A program made the translations under genes and the position numbers. The notes beneath the pieces were generated by a model. It did not search any database and was not told the origin of the DNA. It saw nothing but the letters and a program-made list of their open reading frames with translations. From Auanema rhodensis (Eukaryota; Nematoda; Chromadorea; Rhabditida; Rhabditidae), in NCBI GenBank assembly GCA_964057225.1, contig OZ059897.1, forward strand, positions 17,608,001 to 17,672,000: DNA of 64,000 nt, read 5' to 3'. Below are positions 25,179 through 38,313 of this stretch, piece by piece. Numbering within the stretch: the first letter of the stretch is position 1; each line of letters opens with the position of its first letter.

Positions 25179-27954
25179 AAAAGTAGATGTTTTTAGATTC
25201 CTTTTTTCAAGGCAAAGACGATGGACAATGTTATTCAACGAAAAAATTAATTCTTCAGGGTGAAAATCGAGGATATAAGTGTGAACTTATATCAGTTGAT
25301 ATCTCGGTGCATTTTTAAGCTAGCGCAAATCTGATAACACAGATCGACGCAGCTTAAAAATCCGCATCGAATGCACTATACTACATTGAGAAACGCTAAA
25401 TACAAAAATTAGTTATGATCGTTTGAAAAATGATGCATTAGTGTATGTTGAGTTTCCATGTACACTCAACATTGCTTCCAAAAACATTTTGACAAAAATT
25501 TTTTCGAAAAATTTCAAAATAATTTAGCAAAAAGTAGATGTTTTTAGATTCCTTTTTTCAAGGCAAAGACGATGGACAATGTTATTCAACGAAAAAATTA
25601 ATTCTTCAGGGTGAAAATCGAGGATATAAGTGTGAACTTATATCAGTTGATATCTCGGTGCATTTTTAAGCTAGCGCAAATCTGATAACACAGATCGACG
25701 CAGCTTAAAAATCCGCATCGAATGCACTATACTACATTGAGAAACGCTTAATACAAAAATTAGTTATGATCGTTTGAAAAATGATGCATTAGTGTATGTT
25801 GAGTTTCCATGTACACTCAACATTGCTACCAAAAACATTTTGACAAAAATTTTTTCGAAAAATTTCAAAATAATTTAGCAAAAAGTAGATGTTTTTAGAT
25901 TCCTTTTTTCAAGGCAAAGACGATGGACAATGTTATTCAACGAAAAAAACAATTCTTCAGGGTGAAAATCGAGGATATAAGTGTGAACTTATATCAGTTG
26001 ATATATCGGTGCATTTTTAAGCTAGCGCAAATCTGATAACACAGATCGACGCAGCTTACAAATCCGCATCGAATGCACTATACTACATTGAGAAACGCTT
26101 AATACAAAAATTAGTTATGATCGTTTGAAAAATGATGCATTAGTGTATGTTGAGTTTCCATGTACACTCAACATTGCTTCCAAAAACATTTTGACAAAAA
26201 TTTTTTCGAAAAATTTCAAGATAATTTAGCAAAAAGTAGATGTTTTTAGATTCCTTTTTTCAAGGCAAAGACGATGGACAATGTTATTCAACGAAAAAAT
26301 TAATTCTTCAGGGTGAAAATCGAGGATATAAGTGTGAACTTATATCAGTTGATATCTCGGTGCATTTTTAAGCTAGCGCAAATCTGATAACACAGATCGA
26401 CGTAGCTTAAAAATCCGCATCGAATGCACTATACTACATTGAGAAACGCTTAATACAAAAATTAGTTATCATCGTTTGAAAAATGATGCATTAGTGTATG
26501 TTGAGTTTCCATGTACACTCAACATTGCTTCCAAAAACATTTTGACAAAAATTTTTTCGAAAAATTTCAAAATAATTTAGCAAAAAGTAGATGTTTTTAG
26601 ATTCCTTTTTTCAAGGCAAAGACGATGGACAATGTTATTCAACGAAAAAATTAATTCTTCAGGGTGAAAATCGAGGATATAAGTGTGAACTTATATCAGT
26701 TGATATCTCGGTGCATTTTTAAGCTAGCGCAAATCTGATAACACAGATCGACGCAGCTTAAAAATCCGCATCGAATGCACTATACTACATTGAGAAACGC
26801 TAAATACAAAAATTAGTTATGATCGTTTGAAAAATGATGCATTAGTGTATGTTGAGTTTCCATGTACACTCAACATTGCTTCCAAAAACATTTTGACAAA
26901 AATTTTTTCGAAAAATTTCAAAATAATTTAGCAAAAAGTAGATGTTTTTAGATTCCTTTTTTCAAGGCAAAGACGATGGACAATGTTATTCAACGAAAAA
27001 ATTAATTCTTCAGGGTGAAAATCGAGGATATAAGTGTGAACTTATATCAGTTGATATCTCGGTGCATTTTTAAGCTAGCGCAAATCTGATAACACAGATC
27101 GACGCAGCTTAAAAATCCGCATCGAATGCACTATACTACATTGAGAAACGCTTAATACAAAAATTAGTTATGATCGTTTGAAAAATGATGCATTAGTGTA
27201 TGTTGAGTTTCCATGTACACTCAACATTGCTACCAAAAACATTTTGACAAAAATTTTTTCGAAAAATTTCAAAATAATTTAGCAAAAAGTAGATGTTTTT
27301 AGATTCCTTTTTTCAAGGCAAAGACGATGGACAATGTTATTCAACGAAAAAAACAATTCTTCAGGGTGAAAATCGAGGATATAAGTGTGAACTTATATCA
27401 GTTGATATATCGGTGCATTTTTAAGCTAGCGCAAATCTGATAACACAGATCGACGCAGCTTACAAATCCGCATCGAATGCACTATACTACATTGAGAAAC
27501 GCTTAATACAAAAATTAGTTATGATCGTTTGAAAAATGATGCATTAGTGTATGTTGAGTTTCCATGTACACTCAACATTGCTTCCAAAAACATTTTGACA
27601 AAAATTTTTTCGAAAAATTTCAAGATAATTTAGCAAAAAGTAGATGTTTTTAGATTCCTTTTTTCAAGGCAAAGACGATGGACAATGTTATTCAACGAAA
27701 AAATTAATTCTTCAGGGTGAAAATCGAGGATATAAGTGTGAACTTATATCAGTTGATATCTCGGTGCATTTTTAAGCTAGCGCAAATCTGATAACACAGA
27801 TCGACGTAGCTTAAAAATCCGCATCGAATGCACTATACTACATTGAGAAACGCTTAATACAAAAATTAGTTATGATCGTTTGAAAAATGATGCATTAGTG
27901 TATGTTGAGTTTCCATGTACACTCAACATTGCTTCCAAAAACATTTTGACAAAA
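25179..27954 (+). repeat. 4-mer (1,404-bp) tandem duplication, centre
   Basis: Bases 25,179-26,550 match 26,583-27,954. The shared rare markers A126 (25,396 and 26,800) and the GCTACCAAA variant (near 25,828 and 27,232) are repeated 1,404 bp apart. One difference was noticed inside the block, C for G at 26,470. The edges are set by G257 at 25,178 and C226 at 27,955, which are not shared. Confidence 0.8.
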
Positions 27955-30900
27955 CTTTTTTCGAAAAATTTCAAGATAATTTAGCGAAAAGTAGATGTTT
28001 TTAGATTCCTTTTTTCAAGGCAAAGACGATGGACAATGTTATTCAACGAAAAAATTAATTCTCCAGGGTGAAAATCGAGGATATAAGTGTGAACTTATAT
28101 CAGTTGATATCTCGGTGCATTTTTAAGCTAGCGCAAATCTGATAACACAGATCGACGCAGCTTAAAAGTCCGCATCGAATGCACTATACTACATTGAGAA
28201 ACGCTTAATACAAAAATTAGTTATGATCGTTTGAAAAATGATGCATTAGTGTATGTTGAGTTTCCATGTACACTCAACATTGCTTCCAAAAACATTTTGA
28301 CAAAACTTTTTTCGAAAAATTTCAAAATAATTTAGCAAAAAGTAGATGTTTTTAGATTCCTTTTTTCAAGGCAAAGACGATGGACAATGTTATTCAACGA
28401 AAAAATTTATTCTTCAGGGTGAAAATCGAGGATATAAGTGTGAACTTATATCAGTTGATATATCGGTGCATTTTTAAGCTAGCGCAAATCTGATAACACA
28501 GATCGACGCAGCTTAAAAATCTGCATCGAATGCACTATACTACATTGAGAAACGCTTAATACAAAAATTAGTTATGATCGTTTGAAAAATGATTCATTAG
28601 TGTATGTTGAGTTTCCATGTACACTCAACATTGCTTCCAAAAACATTTTGACAAAACTTTTTTCGAAAAATTTCAAGATAATTTAGCAAAAAGTAGATGT
28701 TTTTAGATTCCTTTTTTCAAGGCAAAGACGATGGACAATGTTATTCAACGAAAAAATTAATTCTTCAGGGTGAAAATCGAGGATATAAGTGTGAACTTAT
28801 ATCAGTTGATATCTCGGTGCATTTTTAAGCTAGCGCAAATCTGATAACACAGATCGACGCAGCTTAAAAATCCGCATCGAATGCACTATACTACATTGAG
28901 AAACGCTTAATACAAAAATTAGTTATGATCGTTTGAAAAATGATGCATTAGTGTATGTTGAGTTTCCATGTACACTCAACATTGCTTCCAAAAACATTTT
29001 GACAAAAATTTTTTCGAAAAATTTCAAAATAATTTAGCAAAAAGTAGATGTTTTTAGATTCCTTTTTTCAAGGCAAAGACGATGGACAATGTTATTCAAC
29101 GAAAAAAACAATTCTTCAGGGTGAAAATCGAGGATATAAGTGTGAACTTATATCAGTTGATATATCGGTGCATTTTTAAGCTAGCGCAAATCTGATAACA
29201 CAGATCGACGCAGCTTACAAATCCGCATCGAATGCACTATACTACATTGAGAAACGCTTAATACAAAAATTAGTTATGATCGTTTGAAAAATGATGCATT
29301 AGTGTATGTTGAGTTTCCATGTACACTCAACATTGCTTCCAAAAACATTTTGACAAAAATTTTTTCGAAAAATTTCAAAATAATTTAGCGAAAAGTAGAT
29401 GTTTTTAGATTCCTTTTTTCAAGGCAAAGACGATGGACAATGTTATTCAACGAAAAAATTAATTATTCAGGGTGAAAATCGAGGATATAAGTGTGAACTT
29501 ATATCAGTTGATATCTCGGTGCATTTTTAAGCTAGCGCAAATCTGATAACACAGATCGACGTAGCTTGAAAATCCGCATCGAATGCACTATACTACATTG
29601 AGAAACGCTTAATACAAAAATTAGTTATGATCGTTTGAAAAATGATGCATTAGTGTATGTTGAGTTTCCATGTACACTCAACATTGCTTCCAAAAACATT
29701 TTGACAAAAATTTTTTCGAAAAATTTCAAAATAATTTAGCGAAAAGTAGATGTTTTTAGATTCCTTTTTTCAAGGCAAAGACGATGGACAATGTTATTCA
29801 ACGAAAAAATTAATTCTTCAGGGTGAAAATCGAGGATATAAGTGTGAACTTATATCAGTTGATATCTCGGTGCATTTTTAAGCTAGCGCAAATCTGATAA
29901 CACAGATCGACGCAGCTTAAAAATCCGCATCGAATGCACTATACTACATTGAGAAACGCTAAATACAAAAATTAGTTATGATCGTTTGAAAAATGATGCA
30001 TTAGTGTATGTTGAGTTTCCATGTACACTCAACATTGCTTCCAAAAACATTTTGACAAAAATTTTTTCGAAAAATTTCAAAATAATTTAGCGAAAAGTAG
30101 ATGTTTTTAGATTCCTTTTTTCAAGGCAAAGACGATGGACAATGTTATTCAACGAAAAAATTAATTCTTCAGGGTGAAAATCGAGGATATAAGTGTGAAC
30201 TTATATCAGTTGATATCTCGGTGCATTTTTAAGCTAGCGCAAATCTGATAACACAGATCGACGCAGCTTAAAAATCCGCATCGAATGCACTATACTACAT
30301 TGAGAAACGCTTAATACAAAAATTAGTTATGATCGTTTGAAAAATGATGCATTAGTGTATGTTGAGTTTCCATGTACACTCAACATTGCTTCCAAAAACA
30401 TTTTGACAAAAATTTTTTCGAAAAATTTCAAAATAATTTAGCAAAAAGTAGATGTTTTTAGATTCCTTTTTTCAAGGCAAAGACGATGGACAATGTTATT
30501 CAACGAAAAAAACAATTCTTCAGGGTGAAAATCGAGGATATAAGTGTGAACTTATATCAGTTGATATATCGGTGCATTTTTAAGCTAGCGCAAATCTGAT
30601 AACACAGATCGACGCAGCTTAAAAATCCGCATCGAATGCACTATACTACATTGAGAAACGCTAAATACAAAAATTAGTTATGATCGTTTGAAAAATGATG
30701 CATTAGTGTATGTTGAGTTTCCATGTACACTCAACATTGCTTCCAAAAACATTTTGACAAAAATTTTTTCGAAAAATTTCAAAATAATTTAGCAAAAAGT
30801 AGATGTTTTTAGATTCCTTTTTTCAAGGCAAAGACGATGGACAATGTTATTCAACGAAAAAATTAATTCTTCAGGGTGAAAATCGAGGATATAAGTGTGA

Positions 30901-31239
30901 ACTTATATCAGTTGATATCTCGGTGCATTTTTAAGCTAGCGCAAATCTGATAACACAGATCGACGCAGCTTAAAAATCCGCATCGAATGCACTATACTAC
31001 ATTGAGAAACGCTTAATACAAAAATTAGTTATGATCGTTTGAAAAATGATGCATTAGTGTATGTTGAGTTTCCATGTACACTCAACATTGCTTCCAAAAA
31101 CATTTTGACAAAAATTTTTTCGAAAAATTTCAAAATAATTTAGCAAAAAGTAGATGTTTTTAGATTCCTTTTTTCAAGGCAAAGACGATGGACAATGTTA
31201 TTCAACGAAAAAAACAATTCTTCAGGGTGAAAATCGAGG

Positions 31240-31588
31240 ATATAAGTGTGAACTTATATCAGTTGATATATCGGTGCATTTTTAAGCTAGCGCAAATCTG
31301 ATAACACAGATCGACGCAGCTTACAAATCCGCATCGAATGCACTATACTACATTGAGAAACGCTTAATACAAAAATTAGTTATGATCGTTTGAAAAATGA
31401 TGCATTAGTGTATGTTGAGTTTCCATGTACACTCAACATTGCTTCCAAAAACATTTTGACAAAACTTTTCGAAAAATTTCAAGATAATTTAGCAAAAAGT
31501 AGATGTTTTTAGATTCCTTTTTTCAAGGCAAAGACGATGGACAATGTTATTCAACGAAAAAATTAATTCTTCAGGGTGAAAATCGAGG
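31240..31588 (+). repeat. Short monomer, 349 bp (unit 90)
   Basis: This unit reads CAAAACTTTTCG where others read CAAAACTTTTTTCG, a loss of two T residues near 31,468. Apart from its copy in unit 92 it is the only length variant detected. It carries the C85 marker upstream of the deletion. Confidence 0.9.
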
Positions 31589-32864
31589 ATATAAGTGTGA
31601 ACTTATATCAGTTGATATCTCGGTGCATTTTTAAGCTAGCGCAAATCTGATAACACAGATCGACGTAGCTTAAAAATCCGCATCGAATGCACTATACTAC
31701 ATTGAGAAACGCTTAATACAAAAATTAGTTATGATCGTTTGAAAAATGATGCATTAGTGTATGTTGAGTTTCCATGTACACTCAACATTGCTTCCAAAAA
31801 CATTTTGACAAAAATTTTTTCGAAAAATTTCAAAATAATTTAGCGAAAAGTAGATGTTTTTAGATTCCTTTTTTCAAGGCAAAGACGATGGACAATGTTA
31901 TTCAACGAAAAAATTTATTCTTCAGGGTGAAAATCGAGGATATAAGTGTGAACTTATATCAGTTGATATCTCGGTGCATTTTTAAGCTAGCGCAAATCTG
32001 ATAACACAGATCGACGCAGCTTAAAAATCTGCATCGAATGCACTATACTACATTGAGAAACGCTTAATACAAAAATTAGTTATGATCGTTTGAAAAATGA
32101 TTCATTAGTGTATGTTGAGTTTCCATGTACACTCAACATTGCTTCCAAAAACATTTTGACAAAACTTTTCGAAAAATTTCAAGATAATTTAGCAAAAAGT
32201 AGATGTTTTTAGATTCCTTTTTTCAAGGCAAAGACGATGGACAATGTTATTCAACGAAAAAATTAATTCTTCAGGGTGAAAATCGAGGATATAAGTGTGA
32301 ACTTATATCAGTTGATATCTCGGTGCATTTTTAAGCTAGCGCAAATCTGATAACACAGATCGACGTAGCTTAAAAATCCGCATCGAATGCACTATACTAC
32401 ATTGAGAAACGCTTAATACAAAAATTAGTTATGATCGTTTGAAAAATGATGCATTAGTGTATGTTGAGTTTCCATGTACACTCAACATTGCTTCCAAAAA
32501 CATTTTGACAAAAATTTTTTCGAAAAATTTCAAAATAATTTAGCGAAAAGTAGATGTTTTTAGATTCCTTTTTTCAAGGCAAAGACGATGGACAATGTTA
32601 TTCAACGAAAAAATTTATTCTTCAGGGTGAAAATCGAGGATATAAGTGTGAACTTATATCAGTTGATATCTCGGTGCATTTTTAAGCTAGCGCAAATCTG
32701 ATAACACAGATCGACGCAGCTTAAAAATCTGCATCGAATGCACTATACTACATTGAGAAACGCTTAATACAAAAATTAGTTATGATCGTTTGAAAAATGA
32801 TTCATTAGTGTATGTTGAGTTTCCATGTACACTCAACATTGCTTCCAAAAACATTTTGACAAAA
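31403..32864 (+). repeat. 700-bp dimer duplication that copied the deletion
   Basis: Bases 31,403-32,164 match 32,103-32,864 at every site checked, with a period of 700 bp (351+349). The block includes the 2-bp deletion, so the deletion probably arose once and was then duplicated with its neighbour. The second copy ends before position 226 of unit 94, which has the normal tract. Confidence 0.8.
31940..32288 (+). repeat. Short monomer, 349 bp (unit 92)
   Basis: It has the same two-T deletion as unit 90, here near 32,168. Upstream of the deletion it differs from unit 90, carrying T91 and T163 rather than C85. From position 163-164 onward the two short units and the unit between them match. Confidence 0.9.
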
Positions 32865-33013
32865 ATTTTTTCGAAAAATTTCAAGATAATTTAGCAAAAA
32901 GTAGATGTTTTTAGATTCCTTTTTTCAAGGCAAAGACGATGGACAATGTTATTCAACGAAAAAATTAATTCTTCAGGGTGAAAATCGAGGATATAAGTGT
33001 GAACTTATATCAA

Positions 33014-35072
33014 TTGATATCTCGGTGCATTTTTAAGCTAGCGCAAATCTGATAACACAGATCGACGCAGCTTAAAAATCCGCATCGAATGCACTATACT
33101 ACATTGAGAAACGCTTAATACAAAAATTAGTTATGATCGTTTGAAAAATGATGCATTAGTGTATGTTGAGTTTCCATGTACACTCAACATTGCTTCCAAA
33201 AACATTTTGACAAAAATTTTTTCGAAAAATTTCAAGATAATTTAGCGAAAAGTAGATGTTTTTAGATTCCTTTTTTCAAGGCAAAGACGATGGACATTGT
33301 TATTCAACGAAAAAATTGATTCTTCAGGGTGAAAATCGAGGATATAAGTGTGAACTTATATCAGTTGATATCTCGGTGCATTTTTAAGCTAGCGCAAATC
33401 TGATAACACAGATCGACGCAGCTTAAAAATCCGCATCGAATGCACTATACTACATTGAGAAACGCTTAATACAAAAATTAGTTATGATCGTTTGAAAAAT
33501 GATGCATTAGTGTATGTTGAGTTTCCATGTACACTCAACATTGCTTCCAAAAACATTTTGACAAAAATTTTTTCGAAAAATTTCAAAATAATTTAGCAAA
33601 AAGTAGATGTTTTTAGATTCCTTTTTTCAAGGCAAAGACGATGGACAATGTTATTCAACGAAAAAAACAATTCTTCAGGGTGAAAATCGAGGATATAAGT
33701 GTGAACTTATATCAGTTGATATCTCGGTGCATTTTTAAGCTAGCGCAAATCTGATAGCACAGATCGACGTAGCTTAAAAATCCGCATCGAATGCACTATA
33801 CTACATTGAGAAACGCTTAATACAAAAATTAGTTATGATCGTTTGAAAAATGATGCATTAGTGTATGTTGAGTTTCCATGTACACTCAACATTGCTTCCA
33901 AAAACATTTTGACAAAAATTTTTTCGAAAAATTTCAAAATAATTTAGCAAAAAGTAGATGTTTTTAGATTCCTTTTTTCAAGGCAAAGACGATGGACAAT
34001 GTTATTCAACGAAAAAATTAATTCTTCAGGGTGAAAATCGAGGATATAAGTGTGAACTTATATCAGTTGATATCTCGGTGCATTTTTAAGCTAGCGCAAA
34101 TCTGATAACACAGATCGACGCAGCTTAAAAATCCGCATCGAATGCACTATACTACATTGAGAAACGCTTAATACAAAAATTAGTTATGATCGTTTGAAAA
34201 ATGATGCATTAGTGTATGTTGAGTTTCCATGTACACTCAACATTGCTTCCAAAAACATTTTGACAAAAATTTTTTCGAAAAATTTCAAGATAATTTAGCG
34301 AAAAGTAGATGTTTTTAGATTCCTTTTTTCAAGGCAAAGACGATGGACAATGTTATTCAACGAAAAAATTGATTCTTCAGGGTGAAAATCGAGGATATAA
34401 GTGTGAACTTATATCAGTTGATATCTCGGTGCATTTTTAAGCTAGCGCAAATCTGATAACACAGATCGACGCAGCTTAAAAATCCGCATTGAATGCACTA
34501 TACTACATTGAGAAACGCTTAATACAAAAATTAGTTATGATCGTTTGAAAAATGATGCATTAGTGTATGTTGAGTTTCCATGTACACTCAACATTGCTTC
34601 CAAAAACATTTTGACAAAAATTTTTTCGAAAAATTTCAAAATAATTTAGCAAAAAGTAGATGTTTTTAGATTCCTTTTTTCAAGGCAAAGACGATGGACA
34701 ATGTTATTCAACGAAAAAAACAATTCTTCAGGGTGAAAATCGAGGATATAAGTGTGAACTTATATCAGTTGATATCTCGGTGCATTTTTAAGCTAGCGCA
34801 AATCTGATAGCACAGATCGACGTAGCTTAAAAATCCGCATCGAATGCACTATACTACATTGAGAAACGCTTAATACAAAAATTAGTTATGATCGTTTGAA
34901 AAATGATGCATTAGTGTATGTTGAGTTTCCATGTACACTCAACATTGCTTCCAAAAACATTTTGACAAAAATTTTTTCGAAAAATTTCAAAATAATTTAG
35001 CAAAAAGTAGATGTTTTTAGATTCCTTTTTTCAAGGCAAAGACGATGGACAATGTTATTCAACGAAAAAATT
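33014..35072 (+). repeat. 3-mer (1,053-bp) tandem duplication with G66 marker
   Basis: Bases 33,014-34,019 match 34,067-35,072 with two differences noticed: GGACATTGTT near 33,297, and GCATTGAATG near 34,490 where the usual form is GCATCGAATG. The marker CTGATAGCAC (G instead of A) lies at 33,751 and 34,804. It appears once more at 36,910, six monomers further on, so part of the block was copied again. Confidence 0.75.
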
Positions 35073-38000
35073 GATTCTTCAGGGTGAAAATCGAGGATAT
35101 AAGTGTGAACTTATATCAGTTGATATCTCGGTGCATTTTTAAGCTAGCGCAAATCTGATAACACAGATCGACGCAGCTTAAAAATCCGCATCGAATGCAC
35201 TATACTACATTGAGAAACGCTTAATACAAAAATTAGTTATGATCGTTTGAAAAATGATGCATTAGTGTATGTTGAGTTTCCATGTACACTCAACATTGCT
35301 TCCGAAAACATTTTGACAAAAATTTTTTCGAAAAATTTCAAAATAATTTAGCAAAAAGTAGATGTTTTTAGATTCCTTTTTTCAAGGCAAAGACGATGGA
35401 CAATGTTATTCAACGAAAAAATTAATTCTTCAGGGTGAAAATCGAGGATATAAGTGTGAACTTATATCAATTGATATCTCGGTGCATTTTTAAGCTAGCG
35501 CAAATCTGATAACACAGATCGACGCAGCTTAAAAATCCGCATCGAATGCACTATACTACATTGAGAAACGCTTAATACAAAAATTAGTTATGATCGTTTG
35601 AAAAATGATGCATTAGTGTATGTTGAGTTTCCATGTACACTCAACATTGCTTCCATAAACATTTTGACAAAAATTTTTTCGAAAAATTTCAAGATAATTT
35701 AGCGAAAAATAGATGTTTTTAGATTCCTTTTTTCAAGGCAAAGACGATGGACAATGTTATTCAACGAAAAAATTGATTCTTCAGGGTGAAAATTGAGGAT
35801 ATAAATGTGAACTTATATCAGTTGATATCTCGGTGCATTTTTAAGCTAGCGCAAATCTGATAACACAGATCGACGCAGCTTAAAAATCCGCATCGAATGC
35901 ACTATACTACATTGAGAAACGCTTAATACAAAAATTAGTTATGATCGTTTGAAAAATGATGCATTAGTGTATGTTGAGTTTCCATGTACACTCAACATTG
36001 CTTCCAAAAACATTTTGACAAAAAGTTTTTCGAAAAATTTCAAAATAATTTAGCAAAAAGTAGATGTTTTTAGATTCCTTTTTTCAAGGCAAAGACGATG
36101 GACAATGTTATTCAACGAAAAAATTAATTCTTCAGGGTGAAAATCGAGGATATAAGTGTGAACTTATATCAGTTGATATCTCGGTGCATTTTTAAGCTAG
36201 CGCAAATCTGATAACACAGATCGACGCAGCTTAAAAATCCGCATCGAATGCACTATACTACATTGAGAAACGCTTAATACAAAAATTAGTTATGATCGTT
36301 TGAAAAATGATGCATTAGTGTATGTTGAGTTTCCATGTACACTCAACATTGCTTCCAAAAACATTTTGACAAAAATTTTTTCGAAAAATTTCAAGATAAT
36401 TTAGCGAAAAGTAGATGTTTTTAGATTCCTTTTTTCAAGGCAAAGACGATGGACAATGTTATTCAACGAAAAAATTGATTCTTCAGGGTGAAAATCGAGG
36501 ATATAAGTGTGAACTTATATCAGTTGATATCTCGGTGCATTTTTAAGCTAGCGCAAATCTGATAACACAGATCGACGCAGCTTAAAAATCCGCATCGAAT
36601 GCACTATACTACATTGAGAAACGCTTAATACAAAAATTAGTTATGATCGTTTGAAAAATGATGCATTAGTGTATGTTGAGTTTCCATGTACACTCAACAT
36701 TGCTTCCAAAAACATTTTGACAAAAATTTTTTCGAAAAATTTCAAAATAATTTAGCAAAAAGTAGATGTTTTTAGATTCCTTTTTTCAAGGCAAAGACGA
36801 TGGACAATGTTATTCAACGAAAAAAACAATTCTTCAGGGTGAAAATCGAGGATATAAGTGTGAACTTATATCAGTTGATATCTCGGTGCATTTTTAAGCT
36901 AGCGCAAATCTGATAGCACAGATCGACGTAGCTTAAAAATCCGCATCGAATGCACTATACTACATTGAGAAACGCTTAATACAAAAATTAGTTATGATCG
37001 TTTGAAAAATGATGCATTAGTGTATGTTGAGTTTCCATGTACACTCAACATTGCTTCCAAAAACATTTTGACAAAAATTTTTTCGAAAAATTTCAAAATA
37101 ATTTAGCAAAAAGTAGATGTTTTTAGATTCCTTTTTTCAAGGCAAAGACGATGGACAATGTTATTCAACGAAAAAATTGATTCTTCAGGGTGAAAATCGA
37201 GGATATAAGTGTGAACTTATATCAGTTGATATCTCGGTGCATTTTTAAGCTAGCGCAAATCTGATAACACAGATCGACGCAGCTTAAAAATCCGCATCGA
37301 ATGCACTATACTACATTGAGAAACGCTTAATACAAAAATTAGTTATGATCGTTTGAAAAATGATGCATTAGTGTATGTTGAGTTTCCATGTACACTCAAC
37401 ATTGCTTCCAAAAACATTTTGACAAAAATTTTTTCGAAAAATTTCAAAATAATTTAGCAAAAAGTAGATGTTTTTAGATTCCTTTTTTCAAGGCAAAGAC
37501 GATGGACAATGTTATTCAACGAAAAAATTAATTCTTCAGGGTGAAAATCGAGGATATAAGTGTGAACTTATATCAGTTGATATATCGGTGCATTTTTAAG
37601 CTAGCGCAAATCTGATAACACAGATCGACGCAGCTTAAAAATCCGCATCGAATGCACTATACTACATTGAGAAACGCCTAATACAAAAATTAGTTATGAT
37701 CGTTTGAAAAATGATGCATTAGTGTATGTTGAGTTTCCATGTACACTCAACATTGCTTCCGAAAACATTTTGACAAAAATTTTTTCGAAAAATTTCAAAA
37801 TAATTTAGCAAAAAGTAGATGTTTTTAGATTCCTTTTTTCAAGGCAAAGACGATGGACAATGTTATTCAACGAAAAAATTAATTCTTCAGGGTGAAAATC
37901 GAGGATATAAGTGTGAACTTATATCAATTGATATCTCGGTGCATTTTTAAGCTAGCGCAAATCTGATAACACAGATCGACGCAGCTTAAAAATCCGCATC

Positions 38001-38313
38001 GAATGCACTATACTACATTGAGAAACGCTTAATACAAAAATTAGTTATGATCGTTTGAAAAATGATGCATTAGTGTATGTTGAGTTTCCATGTACACTCA
38101 ACATTGCTTCCAAAAACATTTTGACAAAAATTTTTTCGAAAAATTTCAAGATAATTTAGCGAAAAATAGATGTTTTTAGATTCCTTTTTTCAAGGCAAAG
38201 ACGATGGACAATGTTATTCAACGAAAAAATTGATTCTTCAGGGTGAAAATCGAGGATATAAATGTGAACTTATATCAGTTGATATCTCGGTGCATTTTTA
38301 AGCTAGCGCAAAT

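Larger units (their letters stand above)
12300..35300 (+). repeat. Middle variant domain of the array
   Basis: The linked haplotype T91+T163+C226+G246 recurs here in units near 12.37, 13.43, 15.88, 17.29, 17.99, 19.39, 24.66 and 28.52 kb, and at 32.03 and 32.73 kb in part-recombined form. C334 accompanies it in some copies only. G257 (AGCGAAAAG) first appears near 18.5 kb and becomes frequent to the right. A126 (GCTAAATAC) occurs near 25.4, 26.8, 29.96 and 30.66 kb. One unit near 17.68 kb has AAAATTAAG in place of AAAAATTAG without a length change. Confidence 0.6.
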
